From positions 1 to 64,000 of the forward strand of contig NZ_JABXKJ010000172.1 in the NCBI RefSeq assembly GCF_017115085.1: a DNA stretch of 64,000 nt. Reading direction: 5' to 3'. The position numbers and the translations under genes are program-made. Positions within the stretch are counted from its first letter, which is position 1, and the number at the start of each line of letters is the position of its first letter. The notes under the pieces were generated by a model, which ran no database searches, had not been told where the DNA came from, and saw only the letters and a program-made list of their open reading frames with translations. Shown here piece after piece: positions 36,518 through 44,710 of the stretch. This stretch comes from Nostoc sp. NMS7. GTDB lineage: Bacteria; Cyanobacteriota; Cyanobacteriia; Cyanobacteriales; Nostocaceae.

Positions 36518-36532
36518 TTATAATTACTATCA
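36518..36532 (-). promoter_or_regulatory. Fur-box-like operator upstream of efeU
   Basis: On the minus strand the site reads TGATAGTAATTATAA, close to the 7-1-7 Fur consensus TGATAAT-N-ATTATCA (12 of 14 positions). It lies just ahead of efeU, where Fur would block transcription in iron-replete cells. Confidence 0.5.
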
Positions 36533-37028
36533 AATCATCATGAGAATAATAACCTACTTGAGAACATTTGTATATAACTGCGAGTTAAAAATCTAGGTTG
36601 ATGAAGTTTTTGTGATTCCGATGCATTGGCATAACCAGTCGATGCATTGGCATAACCAGCCGATGCAATGGCATTGCGGCTTAAAGGACTTCCAAATAAA
36701 AAAATATTCAACTACTTCTTGTGGGGTGGGCAACACGCAAGAAATATCAAATATGTATCAGGTGAAAAACCACATCTTTCGTAGGGGTTTAGCATGGCTT
36801 TTCCCCTACAGCATCGTCTATTTACGACCAAAGGATAATTAAGAAAAGCCAACAAGAGTCGGAAACCCGACGCCAGTTCCTTCAACGGGGGGAACCCCCA
36901 CAACGGACTGGCTCCCCAATCCACTGGCTTGACTTTGCGCTAAATCCCCATTACAAAACTGTACCCTTCTCTACGAGACGCTGCGCGAACGGCGTAGCTC
37001 AGGGCATCGCTTCCGACTTCCGACTTGT
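36533..37028. other. Repeat-filled intergenic region
   Basis: No gene is supported. Contents in order: a 21-bp tandem repeat (36619-36679); AAAGGACTTCCAA (from 36683), also at 58671; CTTGTGGGGTGGGC (about 36718), shared with 40817 and 51366; a hairpin GTAGGGG/CCCCTAC (36781-36809); a GGGGGGAACCCCC palindrome near 36890; and a dispersed repeat with GACGCTGCGCGAACG and GGCGTAGC to GGCATCGCTT (36968-37012). Confidence 0.7.
36619..36679. repeat. 21-bp tandem repeat, nearly three copies
   Basis: CGATGCATTGGCATAACCAG plus one base is repeated at 36619 and 36640, with a diverged partial copy at 36661. In one frame it reads MHWHNQ repeated, but no ribosome site or conserved continuation supports a protein. 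Confidence 0.8.
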
Positions 37029-38294
37029 TTAATACTCTTGCAAAGCCCCTAACTTGCGAATTCCTGGCCAAATCATCGCCGTAGCAATCACTACTAAAAT
37101 TGTGCCAATTCCACCACCTACAACTGAAATCACTGGGCCAAACAAGGCAGCAGTCAAGCCTGACTCAAAGCCCCCCAACTCATTGGAAGCACTAATAAAC
37201 ACGCTATTAATAGCAGCAACGCGACCACGTAAATGATCTGGTGTTCTGATTTGAACTAATGTATGACGAATCACGACGCTAATACTATCTAGTGCGCCAC
37301 CAAGAATCAGCATTAACATAGACAGCCAAAACGAACGAGAAAGCCCAAAGATAATTGTCACAACGCCAAAGCCAACCACTGACCACAATAAGGCTGGGCC
37401 AGCTTTGCGTAACGGTGGTAAATACACCAAGGTAATCGCCATAGTTAAAGCACCGATGGAGTGGGCTGCTTGTAGGTATCCCAACTCCACTGGCCCCACA
37501 TGTAAAATATCTTTGGCAAAGATGGGAAGGAGCGCGATCGCACCACCTAACAAGACAGCAAACATATCCAATGTAATCGCGGCTAAAATTAACTGATTCT
37601 GCCAAACAAATTTAGCACCAGCTGACAGGGCTTTGAGTGAGATTGGCTCGGTTGAGCGAATCGCTTTTTGCTCTTTGATCGGCAGGGTTAAAATAAAACA
37701 CACTAACGCAGCGAGCGCAGCTAGCATATATACGCCTGTAGCGCTTCCCAACAGTGCAATCCCGAATCCTCCGAAGGCTGGGCCGATGACTGCGGCTAAC
37801 TGAAAGCTACTACTATTCCAGGTGGCTGCATTCGTAAAAGCACTGACAGGTATCAACTGCCACATGAAGGCATCACTGGCAGGTCTGAGAAATGCCCTAG
37901 CAATACCTGTTAATACCAAGCAGGCGTAAATCAGAAAAACTGCACCTTTAGTATAGGAAAGTACACCCAAAGCCAGGGAGCAGAGAGCTAGCAACATTAC
38001 CGACAGTAAGATGATCAGTTTGCGATCGCGGCGATCGGCCACATGTCCGACAATTAAGGTGAGAGCAATCATCGGCAAAACTTGCGCCAGCCCCACGCCA
38101 CCTAAAGCGATCGCTGAGTCAGTCCGCTCATAAAGTTCCCAGCCGATGGCTACAGTTTGCATTTGCGACCCTACGAACAGCACCAGCCGTCCAATGGCAA
38201 ATAGCCGATAGTCTCGAAACTTCAGGGCTGCAAAGGGATCGTGCTGTGCAACCTCAGAGTTATGGGGATTTGAGTTCTGTTTTCTCGAAGACAT
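37029..38294 (-). CDS. MFS transporter (enterobactin-exporter-like)
   Basis: This 421-residue transporter has about twelve hydrophobic segments, begins with FAALKFRDYRLFAIGRLVLF and has the MFS loop GHVADRRDRKLI near residue 84. This sequence style is typical of MFS-3/EntS-like efflux permeases. Its start overlaps the marR 3' end by 35 nt, so it is co-translated with a regulator that probably controls it. The substrate is unknown. Confidence 0.85.
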   Translation of the reverse strand: MSSRKQNSNPHNSEVAQHDPFAALKFRDYRLFAIGRLVLFVGSQMQTVAIGWELYERTDSAIALGGVGLAQVLPMIALTLIVGHVADRRDRKLIILLSVMLLALCSLALGVLSYTKGAVFLIYACLVLTGIARAFLRPASDAFMWQLIPVSAFTNAATWNSSSFQLAAVIGPAFGGFGIALLGSATGVYMLAALAALVCFILTLPIKEQKAIRSTEPISLKALSAGAKFVWQNQLILAAITLDMFAVLLGGAIALLPIFAKDILHVGPVELGYLQAAHSIGALTMAITLVYLPPLRKAGPALLWSVVGFGVVTIIFGLSRSFWLSMLMLILGGALDSISVVIRHTLVQIRTPDHLRGRVAAINSVFISASNELGGFESGLTAALFGPVISVVGGGIGTILVVIATAMIWPGIRKLGALQEY

Positions 38295-38733
38295 TTTTTA
38301 GTAGAGTTAAGCCTTCTTCAATGTTGGAAATTTCCTCTTCTGTAAGACCTTTCAGCAGATCGGTAATATGAGCGCGAGTTTGATCTTGGGATTGCTTGAG
38401 ATGGTGTCTTCCCTCTTCAGTTAGATTGAGCAACACCCGCCGCCGCTCTTGAGGATGATCGCAGCGTTTGACAAAATCGCGTTGGACTAAGCGTTCTATA
38501 GTTGCTGATGTCGTGGCACAGGTGACACCTAAATGTTCTGCTAGCTCAGATAATGAAGCCCCAGGATTGCGGTTGAGAAATGCTAGCGATCGCAACTGAG
38601 GTATAGATAAAAAAGCAGCGCTATGGGCACGCATATCCGCTCGGATAAACCGCATCACTAATGGAACTGTGTCCATTACCCTAGCGGCACATTCTTCGGA
38701 AGTTGCACCTTTAGTAGGTTTATCCAAGGTCAT
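38260..38733 (-). CDS. MarR-family transcriptional regulator
   Basis: This 157-residue protein has a winged helix in the order SLSELAEHLGVTCATTSATI, ERLVQRDFVKR, then the wing DHPQERRRVLLNLTEEG. MarR proteins normally repress a neighbouring efflux gene until a ligand binds. Here the overlapped MFS gene and the upstream ABC exporter are the likely targets. Confidence 0.9.
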   Translation of the reverse strand: MTLDKPTKGATSEECAARVMDTVPLVMRFIRADMRAHSAAFLSIPQLRSLAFLNRNPGASLSELAEHLGVTCATTSATIERLVQRDFVKRCDHPQERRRVLLNLTEEGRHHLKQSQDQTRAHITDLLKGLTEEEISNIEEGLTLLKNVFEKTELKSP

Positions 38734-38751
38734 GGGCTTGTTGTTCTCCTA

Positions 38752-38853
38752 ATTACATCGCCATCTATGGATAAAGTCGTCGAACCATGATGATTAAGAT
38801 TATTAACCTTAATAAGAGAATTGTACAATCCAGACCAAAGCCATAGATGCTAA
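38752..38853 (-). pseudogene. Duplicated 3' end of the ABC-2 permease gene
   Basis: This 102-nt stretch aligns by eye with the permease 3' end (38941-39045). Both begin ATTACATCGC and contain GGATAAAGTCGTC and ACCAAAGCCATAGA, with roughly three quarters of positions matching. It preserves a YGFG and RRLYP-like reading before a stop. It is the remnant of a second, tandem permease gene or a partial duplication. Confidence 0.7.
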
Positions 38854-38941
38854 TACAACACGGCGTAAATAAACCACCGATTCCAAATCAATCAACCGCT
38901 TACGCTGTATTCATTTTGAATTTTGAATTCCGCCTTGCGGA

Positions 38942-39796
38942 TTACATCGCTACCCGTGGATAAAGTCGTCCACCGATGATCGTCAAGACTGTTACTGCTA
39001 ATGAGAGAATTGCTAAATCCCAACCAAAGCCATAGACGCTGATTCCATCTACTAGCATGGTGCTGCGTAAGGCATCAACTTCATAAGTTAAGGGATTCAA
39101 GTGGGAAACAAACTTTAACCAGTTGGGCATCATTGCGATCGGATAAATAGCATTGCTGGCAAAAAATAACGGCATGGTTAACATTTGTCCAATTCCGGTC
39201 ATCCGCTCTCTAGTTTTTGCTAAACAGCCAATAATTAATGAAAAAAGACAAAAGCAAGCCGCCCCTAGCATGACTATTAGTAGTACTTGCAGAAAAGCTA
39301 AAGGATGGAGATTTAATTTTACACCTAAGAAAAAAGCCAATACATAAATTACTGCTACCTGGGATAAGCACCTGACCCCACATGCTAAAGCTTTGCCCAA
39401 GACCATTGCTATACGAGGTGTAGGACTAGCAAGAAATTTATGTACAATCCCTAAATCTCGCTCCCAAATTAGTGTCATTCCACCGGTGAAAATCGCCACA
39501 TTCAACACGCTTTGAGCGAGAATGCCAGCAGCCATAAAGTCTAAATATGGTAAGTTCCCTGTATGAATTTCGTGAAGTTTGGAGAACACTTGCCCAAAAA
39601 TCAGCAACCATAATGACGGTTGCACTGATCTAACTACTAAATCAGTGGGATCGTGGCGGAGTTTACGCACTTCCAATTCTGCGATCGCTAAAGTTTTCGT
39701 AACTAGCTCTTTAATTGCAGAGATGATATTTCCTCGGTGAGTAGCTGGGGCTTTAACCCAACCGTTGAGCAGTACGTCTGGTTCTTGCTGTGTCAC
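38942..39796 (-). CDS. ABC-2 type permease (DrrB-like)
   Basis: This 284-residue membrane protein has six hydrophobic segments. It carries the ABC-2 pattern PSLWLLIFGQVFSKL near residue 56 and FASNAIYPIAMMPNWLKFVS near residue 210. It pairs with the ATPase whose 3' end it overlaps by 44 nt. Together they form a daunorubicin-resistance-type exporter; the substrate is unknown. Confidence 0.88.
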   Translation of the reverse strand: MTQQEPDVLLNGWVKAPATHRGNIISAIKELVTKTLAIAELEVRKLRHDPTDLVVRSVQPSLWLLIFGQVFSKLHEIHTGNLPYLDFMAAGILAQSVLNVAIFTGGMTLIWERDLGIVHKFLASPTPRIAMVLGKALACGVRCLSQVAVIYVLAFFLGVKLNLHPLAFLQVLLIVMLGAACFCLFSLIIGCLAKTRERMTGIGQMLTMPLFFASNAIYPIAMMPNWLKFVSHLNPLTYEVDALRSTMLVDGISVYGFGWDLAILSLAVTVLTIIGGRLYPRVAM

Positions 39797-40604
39797 GGTA
39801 GTTCACTCCTGATGTTAACTGGTCGCCTGTATAGTGAATAAAGACATCATCCAAAGTTGCGTTTGGTTTATCTAAAGAAGCTTTTAAGTCGCTTGGTGCG
39901 CCTGTAATTACGACTTCACCTTGTTGCATAATCGCCACTCGGTTACATAAGCTATCTGCTTCTTCTAAAAAGTGGGTTGTTAAAAATATAGTTGTGCCGT
40001 AATCAGCACAGAGTTGTTCCACAAGCTGCCATACTTGAGTTCGAGCGATCGGATCTAGTCCGACAGTCGGCTCATCAAGAAACAAAATTTGGGGTTGATG
40101 CAGCACTGAGACGCCAATTTCCAGCTTGCGGATCATCCCACCAGAGTAGTTTCGTACCAAGCGCTTCGCCGCATCTTGCAAACCCATGTACTCTAGAATC
40201 TCATAGATCCGGCGATCGCGTCCTTTGGCAGGTATTCCATACAGCTTGGCAAAAATTAAAAGATTTTCGTAACCCGTAAGACTACCATCAGCAGAGAGCG
40301 CCTGGGGTACATAGCCGATCGCCCGTCTCACAGGATTAGATTCACGAGTCACATCATAGCCAGCTAAGGTTGCTGTTCCTGCACTCGGAGGCAGTAAAGT
40401 TGTCAACATCTTAATAACTGTACTTTTCCCTGCCCCATTCGGCCCAAGCAGCCCAAAGACTTCGCCTTGTTCCACAGATATGCTCAGGTTATTAACAGCC
40501 GTTAACTTCCCAAAACGGCGTGTGAGTCCCTGAGTTTCCAAAATCAGCGCTCTTGGTTCGCTAGGAGGTTCTAACCGATTTATTTTTCCCGTCAGTATTG
40601 TCAC
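39753..40604 (-). CDS. ABC transporter ATPase (DrrA-like)
   Basis: This 283-residue ATPase has Walker A GPNGAGKST at 54-62, the signature SGGM at 154-157 and Walker B LFLDEP at 174-179. The region after the H-loop (TTHFLEEADSLCNRVAIMQQ) and the TLDDVFIHYTG end are typical of DrrA/CcmA exporters. It is the first gene of the exporter group read towards marR. Confidence 0.9.
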   Translation of the reverse strand: MTILTGKINRLEPPSEPRALILETQGLTRRFGKLTAVNNLSISVEQGEVFGLLGPNGAGKSTVIKMLTTLLPPSAGTATLAGYDVTRESNPVRRAIGYVPQALSADGSLTGYENLLIFAKLYGIPAKGRDRRIYEILEYMGLQDAAKRLVRNYSGGMIRKLEIGVSVLHQPQILFLDEPTVGLDPIARTQVWQLVEQLCADYGTTIFLTTHFLEEADSLCNRVAIMQQGEVVITGAPSDLKASLDKPNATLDDVFIHYTGDQLTSGVNYRDTARTRRTAQRLG

Positions 40605-40721
40605 AAGTTTGATGCACTTCCAATAATTAGCTTAACTAACTATTAGTCTCTCAATATACTTGTCTGAAGTCAATAGACTTGTTACAAAAATCCGAATCAG
40701 AGTAAAAGGAAACTCAGTAGA

Positions 40722-40761
40722 ATGGCGGCGAAGTTATTGATCGGCGAAGTCTCACTGACAA
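40722..40761 (-). pseudogene. Duplicated 5' fragment of the DUF3368 toxin gene
   Basis: The segment from ATGGCGGCGAAG to CACTGACAA matches 41423-41462, the start of the toxin gene, at 35 of 40 positions. It translates on the minus strand as a VSETSPINN-like relic. It lies about 260 nt beyond the end of the toxin's full frame, so a second copy of this toxin once stood here. Confidence 0.7.
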
Positions 40762-40806
40762 ATTAACCGCAAACACTTGCTAGGATAATAGGTGTTGCTG
40801 AATCAA

Positions 40807-40897
40807 GGGATGATTCTTGTGGGGTGGGCATCTTGCCTGCCCCAAAATACAAGGGACGGGCAAGATGCCCATCCCACAAAACTAGCAAAATCATCCC
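40807..40897. repeat. Long palindromic dispersed repeat
   Basis: The inner arms TTGTGGGGTGGGCATCTTGC (from 40817) and GCAAGATGCCCATCCCACAA (to 40880) pair with one mismatch. The outer arms GGGATGATT and AATCATCCC extend the structure. Parts of the same sequence occur near 36718 and 51366. Confidence 0.8.
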
Positions 40898-40980
40898 GCA
40901 AATATGCAACGCCGGATAATAAATAGGTGAAAAATTTTCAGAATGCCTACTGCTGCTTAGTTAGGAAGTCTACGTTGCAT

Positions 40981-41091
40981 TTAATTTTCATCAACAAGCT
41001 GCAAAACCCTCTTGTATAAAGGTTCCGCCACCCAAAATCCTGCTTGGTTAATCAGAGCATCTAACAAAGGTTTCACAGCAGAAATCAGCCT
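40981..41091 (-). pseudogene. Detached C-terminus of the DUF3368 toxin
   Basis: Directly after the toxin's TAA the same frame continues for 36 codons, from RLISAVKPLLDAL to AEPLYKRVLQLVDEN, before a second TAA at 40981-40983. This is the normal C-terminal end of DUF3368 proteins. A single nonsense codon therefore cuts the gene. Confidence 0.8.
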
Positions 41092-41469
41092 TTAACTTTT
41101 AGCTTCAACCAAGATCCCTAAAATTCCTGTGTAAGCAAGATTTAGCCTAGCTGCAATCATGCGACCACGACGTTCATCAATCAAAACTTGATCTGCTTTC
41201 ATTTCCAGCGCTAGAGCGATGGCTTCAGCTTCACCAATATCCAATTCATTGCTGAGTGCTTCAACCAATATACGATCTTCAACTGGACGAGTTTGAATCC
41301 AGATAAAAGTTTGGACTTCAATTGCACCTGCAACTGAAAAGTTGGGATCAGTCAGTTCTCGGTAGACAGCTTCAGGAATTAGGACTGTTCCGTAAAGCTG
41401 TTGTAGTAAATGAAGATGGTTAATGGCGGCGAGGTTATTAATGGGTGAAGTATCACTGACAATGATCAC
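41092..41469 (-). CDS. DUF3368 PIN-like toxin, truncated by an in-frame stop
   Basis: This 125-residue protein starts at GTG and has the family pattern IIVSDTSPINNLAAI, then ELDIGEAEAIALALEMKAD, then LIDERRGR. These contain the PIN acidic residues. The last 36 residues of the family follow in frame beyond the TAA (40981-41091). The catalytic part is complete, so activity of the short form is possible. Its start overlaps the antitoxin stop by 4 nt (GTGA). Confidence 0.7.
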   Translation of the reverse strand: MIIVSDTSPINNLAAINHLHLLQQLYGTVLIPEAVYRELTDPNFSVAGAIEVQTFIWIQTRPVEDRILVEALSNELDIGEAEAIALALEMKADQVLIDERRGRMIAARLNLAYTGILGILVEAKS

Positions 41470-41711
41470 AGTCTACCCATCGCCCGCAAGTTTTCTATAT
41501 CTTGGTCAAAATCCTCGACCCCATAATGCACTGAAATTTGACGACTTGCAAGTAGATGCTGAAACGCTATACGATTCATGCCTGCAAATCGGCTGGCTTG
41601 AGCAAGGGTTAACTTTTCTTTTTGAAAGAGCATCACTGCAATTTCCTGCTTCATTTCGCCTTCAGTCATCCGAGTTGCGGTTAATATTTCATTAGGAATG
41701 ACGACGTTCAT
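41466..41711 (-). CDS. UPF0175 antitoxin
   Basis: This 81-residue protein starts MNVVIPNEILTATRMTEGE at the ATG 41711; the frame opens 17 codons earlier. It contains the UPF0175 helix-turn-helix stretch KLTLAQASRFAGMNRIAFQH. Such proteins are usual antitoxins of DUF3368 toxins, and the toxin gene overlaps its stop. Confidence 0.88.
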   Translation of the reverse strand: MNVVIPNEILTATRMTEGEMKQEIAVMLFQKEKLTLAQASRFAGMNRIAFQHLLASRQISVHYGVEDFDQDIENLRAMGRL

Positions 41712-41885
41712 AATTATAATCCTCTCTATCACTACTATTCTAAGCAGCTTGGCGATCGCCAAGTGATAATCAGGTAAATAAACCGAACCGTATCCTTTTT
41801 ATAAATCTTGCTCATGTCATAATGTAAGGCTTTGTTCTGGTTTGGGAACCCTAAGAATAATACTTGAGTACTGAATACGGTTTAT

Positions 41886-42362
41886 ATGACAATAAAGGAT
41901 GTTCTTGCAGATTTCGAGGGAGATGATTTCGTCACTCCCAGAATTATTCGCGCTACTCGCAGTTTTAATGGTCAAGGTATTTCACTTTATTACTATATTT
42001 ATGGTAAAGATTCTGATGGGCTTGTTGCTGGTCTAAAACTAGACTTCTTTAAAGAAGTTCGCTTTACTAACTTTAAGAAACCTCATGCAACAGAGAAATA
42101 TAAACCTTATTTTGATAAATTTATTTATGGATGGTCTTGTAGCCACGATGATGTGTTGCAATGTTTTGCATCATCGAATTCAGTAGCAAAAGTGCAATTA
42201 GACAAGATGGCTAGACATTGGGAAATTCCTGTAGAGCGATTTATCAATACCTTATTACTTGCATATATGTTGTTGTGGGATGCTGAGGATGATGGCTGGC
42301 TTGATGGATCTGATTGGGCCGGCGGAGATTTCAGGGGTTCTTTGCCTTCAGCAAAGCGATGA
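41886..42362 (+). CDS. Hypothetical protein, 158 residues
   Basis: Not recognised. The protein is mixed alpha/beta and acidic, with DDFVTPRIIRATRSFNGQGI near the start, FIYGWSCSHDDVLQCF in the middle, and a C-terminal helix LLLAYMLLWDAEDDGWLDG. The ATG at 41886 gives the whole frame. It sits alone between two toxin-antitoxin pairs in an accessory island. Confidence 0.5.
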   Translation: MTIKDVLADFEGDDFVTPRIIRATRSFNGQGISLYYYIYGKDSDGLVAGLKLDFFKEVRFTNFKKPHATEKYKPYFDKFIYGWSCSHDDVLQCFASSNSVAKVQLDKMARHWEIPVERFINTLLLAYMLLWDAEDDGWLDGSDWAGGDFRGSLPSAKR

Positions 42363-42492
42363 GTTGAGTGTTCTAGCTTATATGCTGCCGCTAACTTTTG
42401 CTGTTAGCTGTCTCATCATGGTTTGAAGCACTGCACCAGGATATAGAGGAAAGAGCGATCGCTCATAACCTATAATTAATAGGCTGTTTAAA

Positions 42493-42966
42493 ATGGTCAA
42501 TGTCACGAGGATTTTAAAAATGGACGTTGAAAAACTTAGTGATAAAACAATAGAAGTCTCAGACATTACAGGTTGGAATAAAAATGGACAAAAACTTCTA
42601 GTATCAAAAATTAGATCCAGAGACATTCAAGAAGATATTAAATCCAAAGTACAAGAAATTCTCAAGTTCGAGCATGAACATAATAAAGTCATAGTTCCTT
42701 ATGCTATGACTGCTACCCCTGAAAATATTATTTTTTTTAAATGGGATGGGGAAAATCTAGAGACTCTCTACACTTTCCCAACTCACGAAGTTATGTCTGA
42801 ATACGATTCAAAATTTCCAAACAAGAGGATTTCTGAGTCTTATCTAGAAATATTAGTTGAGAGTTGGTTAAGAGATTTAGCATATAACTGGAAAACAGAT
42901 AATCCTCCTAAATTACAAGAGTTAAAACAAATAGATTTTCTACAAAAGCTGGGAGATGCAGCATAA
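42493..42966 (+). CDS. Possible antitoxin of a two-gene PIN pair
   Basis: This 157-residue protein of unknown family starts at 42493 (or at ATG 42523, giving MDVEKLSDKTI). It is charged, with a helical region SRDIQEDIKSKVQEILKFEH and a C-terminal ESYLEILVESWLRDLAYNW. The PIN-like gene follows after only 14 nt on the same strand. Position and size suggest the antitoxin or accessory partner; nothing in the sequence proves it. Confidence 0.5.
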   Translation: MVNVTRILKMDVEKLSDKTIEVSDITGWNKNGQKLLVSKIRSRDIQEDIKSKVQEILKFEHEHNKVIVPYAMTATPENIIFFKWDGENLETLYTFPTHEVMSEYDSKFPNKRISESYLEILVESWLRDLAYNWKTDNPPKLQELKQIDFLQKLGDAA

Positions 42967-42980
42967 GGGTAGAAAAACTA

Positions 42981-43592
42981 GTGACTACACTTTATCTTGA
43001 AACTAACTTTTTCATTGGTTTCGCTAACAACCAAGATCAAGATTGTGATATTTTAATTTATTCTCAAACAAATGAGCAAATATCGCAAATTACAATTGTG
43101 ATTCCTGCAATTTGTTGTATGGAATCTGTTTCTGTTCTAGAAGATGAACGCAGAAGAAGACATAGTTTTACAGAAAGGTTAGAGAGAGAAAGAAACGAAC
43201 TGAAAGGAAATATTAATTCAGAATTTTATAGGGAAATTTTGCGTTCTCTTCAAACCGCAAAAATTCATAACGAAGCAATGACTAATGATCTTGAAAATCG
43301 CCTTTTTGAAGTTTTGAAATGGGCTGCTAATAATGTAGAATTAATAAATTTAGAATCATCTATACTCATTACCAGCCTTAATCAACAACTTATTCCTGAT
43401 CCGACAGATAACTTAATTCTACATTGTATTCTTGCTCATGCCAAAACATCTTCAGATGATCATAAAGTTTTATTAAGTGGAAATTCTAAAGACTTTGGTA
43501 CAAAAGAGATTAAACAAATATTGGGTGCAGCAGGAATAAAAAAATATGTTGCAAGTACGCGAGACTTTTTAGGGTGGTTGCAGTCAATTTAA
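42981..43592 (+). CDS. PIN-domain-like ribonuclease, possible toxin
   Basis: This 203-residue protein starts at GTG. Four acidic motifs in PIN order are visible: LYLETNFFIGFAN at the N-terminus (Glu replaces the common Asp), MESVSVLEDERRRRH, PDPTDNLILHCILAHA, and LLSGNSKDFG near the end. It is longer than standard VapC toxins because of a charged helical insert. It is a candidate RNase toxin of the pair with the gene just upstream. Confidence 0.6.
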   Translation: MTTLYLETNFFIGFANNQDQDCDILIYSQTNEQISQITIVIPAICCMESVSVLEDERRRRHSFTERLERERNELKGNINSEFYREILRSLQTAKIHNEAMTNDLENRLFEVLKWAANNVELINLESSILITSLNQQLIPDPTDNLILHCILAHAKTSSDDHKVLLSGNSKDFGTKEIKQILGAAGIKKYVASTRDFLGWLQSI

Positions 43593-43666
43593 TTATTAGA
43601 GTAGAGTGCGATAGGAGACATCCAAGGGACGTAGTGGGGTATAGCCCATTACGAATTACCAATTAT

Positions 43667-44365
43667 TTAAACCTTTGTTCCATGTGCATAGATAAAATAG
43701 TTATCTGTCACCTTCACCTCAGCCTGAAAACCTGTTTTATTTAGCTGCTCTTGAAGTTCATCCGGCTGATAAAAAATTTTGACAATCTGAAATTCTTGAC
43801 CATCATTTAACTTCCGGCTTTTATATATGTTTCCGTCATCTTTAAGGATATGATTGTTAGCCGTAGATGTCGGTTCAAAGCGAGAGTCAATGATAAATAC
43901 TTGTCCACCAACGCGAACAGATTGATAGACTTTCGTCAAAAATGAATCAAGTAATTTTGGCGGCACATGAGAGAGCCAAAAGGCAAAGAAAACTAAATCA
44001 TATTCAATGTTAGGTTGCCATGTAAATAAATCCATAAGGTGATATTCAACACTCAGGGAATTTAACTTCGAGCGATTAATTGCAATCACTTCTTGGGAGG
44101 CATCGATCGCAGTAATTTTTTTCCCGATACTTAAAAGCTCTTGCGTCCAGATGCCTGTTCCACATGCTAACTCTAAAATATCATCCACCACGCCAATTTG
44201 GTGTAATGTACTTTTAATCACACCTACTTCATTAAACCAGTGCTGGTTGTTTTCGATACCGCGATCGTAGCGTCCTTTCCTATAGAACCACTGATCATAT
44301 TCGTTGGCTCTAGCGCGATAGTATTCAATCTGTTGTTGAAGAATATTATCTGTCATCGTGTGCAT
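43667..44365 (-). CDS. Class I SAM-dependent methyltransferase
   Basis: This 232-residue protein has SAM motif I DDILELACGTGIWTQELL near residue 60 and the acidic second strand ITAIDASQEVI. The post-motif SVRVGGQVFIIDSRFEP is typical of small-molecule methyltransferases. The substrate is unknown, and no pathway genes are adjacent. Confidence 0.85.
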   Translation of the reverse strand: MHTMTDNILQQQIEYYRARANEYDQWFYRKGRYDRGIENNQHWFNEVGVIKSTLHQIGVVDDILELACGTGIWTQELLSIGKKITAIDASQEVIAINRSKLNSLSVEYHLMDLFTWQPNIEYDLVFFAFWLSHVPPKLLDSFLTKVYQSVRVGGQVFIIDSRFEPTSTANNHILKDDGNIYKSRKLNDGQEFQIVKIFYQPDELQEQLNKTGFQAEVKVTDNYFIYAHGTKV

Positions 44366-44710
44366 TCTCAGTTGATTGAGCTTAGATTTGACGTTGTTAT
44401 AACTTTTAGCGATAATTTTTTCTTCAGCGAATAGACTTGCATTTCAGCTGGAATTATATGATATTTTTATTTTTATTTACTTTTGACTATTTGGCTAATA
44501 TTTGCCGATTTGATGAAGATGCATACTGTTCAGTAGAGGCGCACAGATAGATGTGCGCTTCAAACCCCTCGCCTTAGCGTCAGCCTGCCGTTAGGCAAGC
44601 AAAGAGGGGGAGTTTGGCTCCTCCTTTCCTGGTAGGAAAGGGGGCTGGGGGGTTAGGTCTTTGATTACTGAATCGATGCTCTAGCGGTGTATTGCTTCTA
44701 ACCTAAAGAT
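44366..44710. other. Intergenic region with a dispersed hairpin
   Basis: No gene. Near 44620-44650 a CCTCCTTTCC/GGAAAGGGGG hairpin of a common Nostoc-type repeat is present, followed by GGGGGGTTAGG. It lies downstream of the dienelactone hydrolase and might terminate that transcript. Confidence 0.5.

Larger units (their letters stand above)
40605..40980. other. Intergenic region with duplicated toxin fragment and long palindrome
   Basis: No intact gene. It holds a 40-nt copy of the DUF3368 gene's 5' end (40722-40761) and a long palindromic repeat (40807-40897). The rest is A/T-rich without visible signals. Confidence 0.6.

Noticed and set aside
36612..36842. 76-codon His-rich frame (MHWHNQ units)
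   Set aside because: It is built from a 21-bp tandem repeat followed by other dispersed repeats, with no ribosome site.
44580..44660. Small RNA or riboswitch in the GC-rich hairpin region
   Set aside because: The sequence looks like a common dispersed repeat, and no promoter or conserved aptamer pattern was seen.
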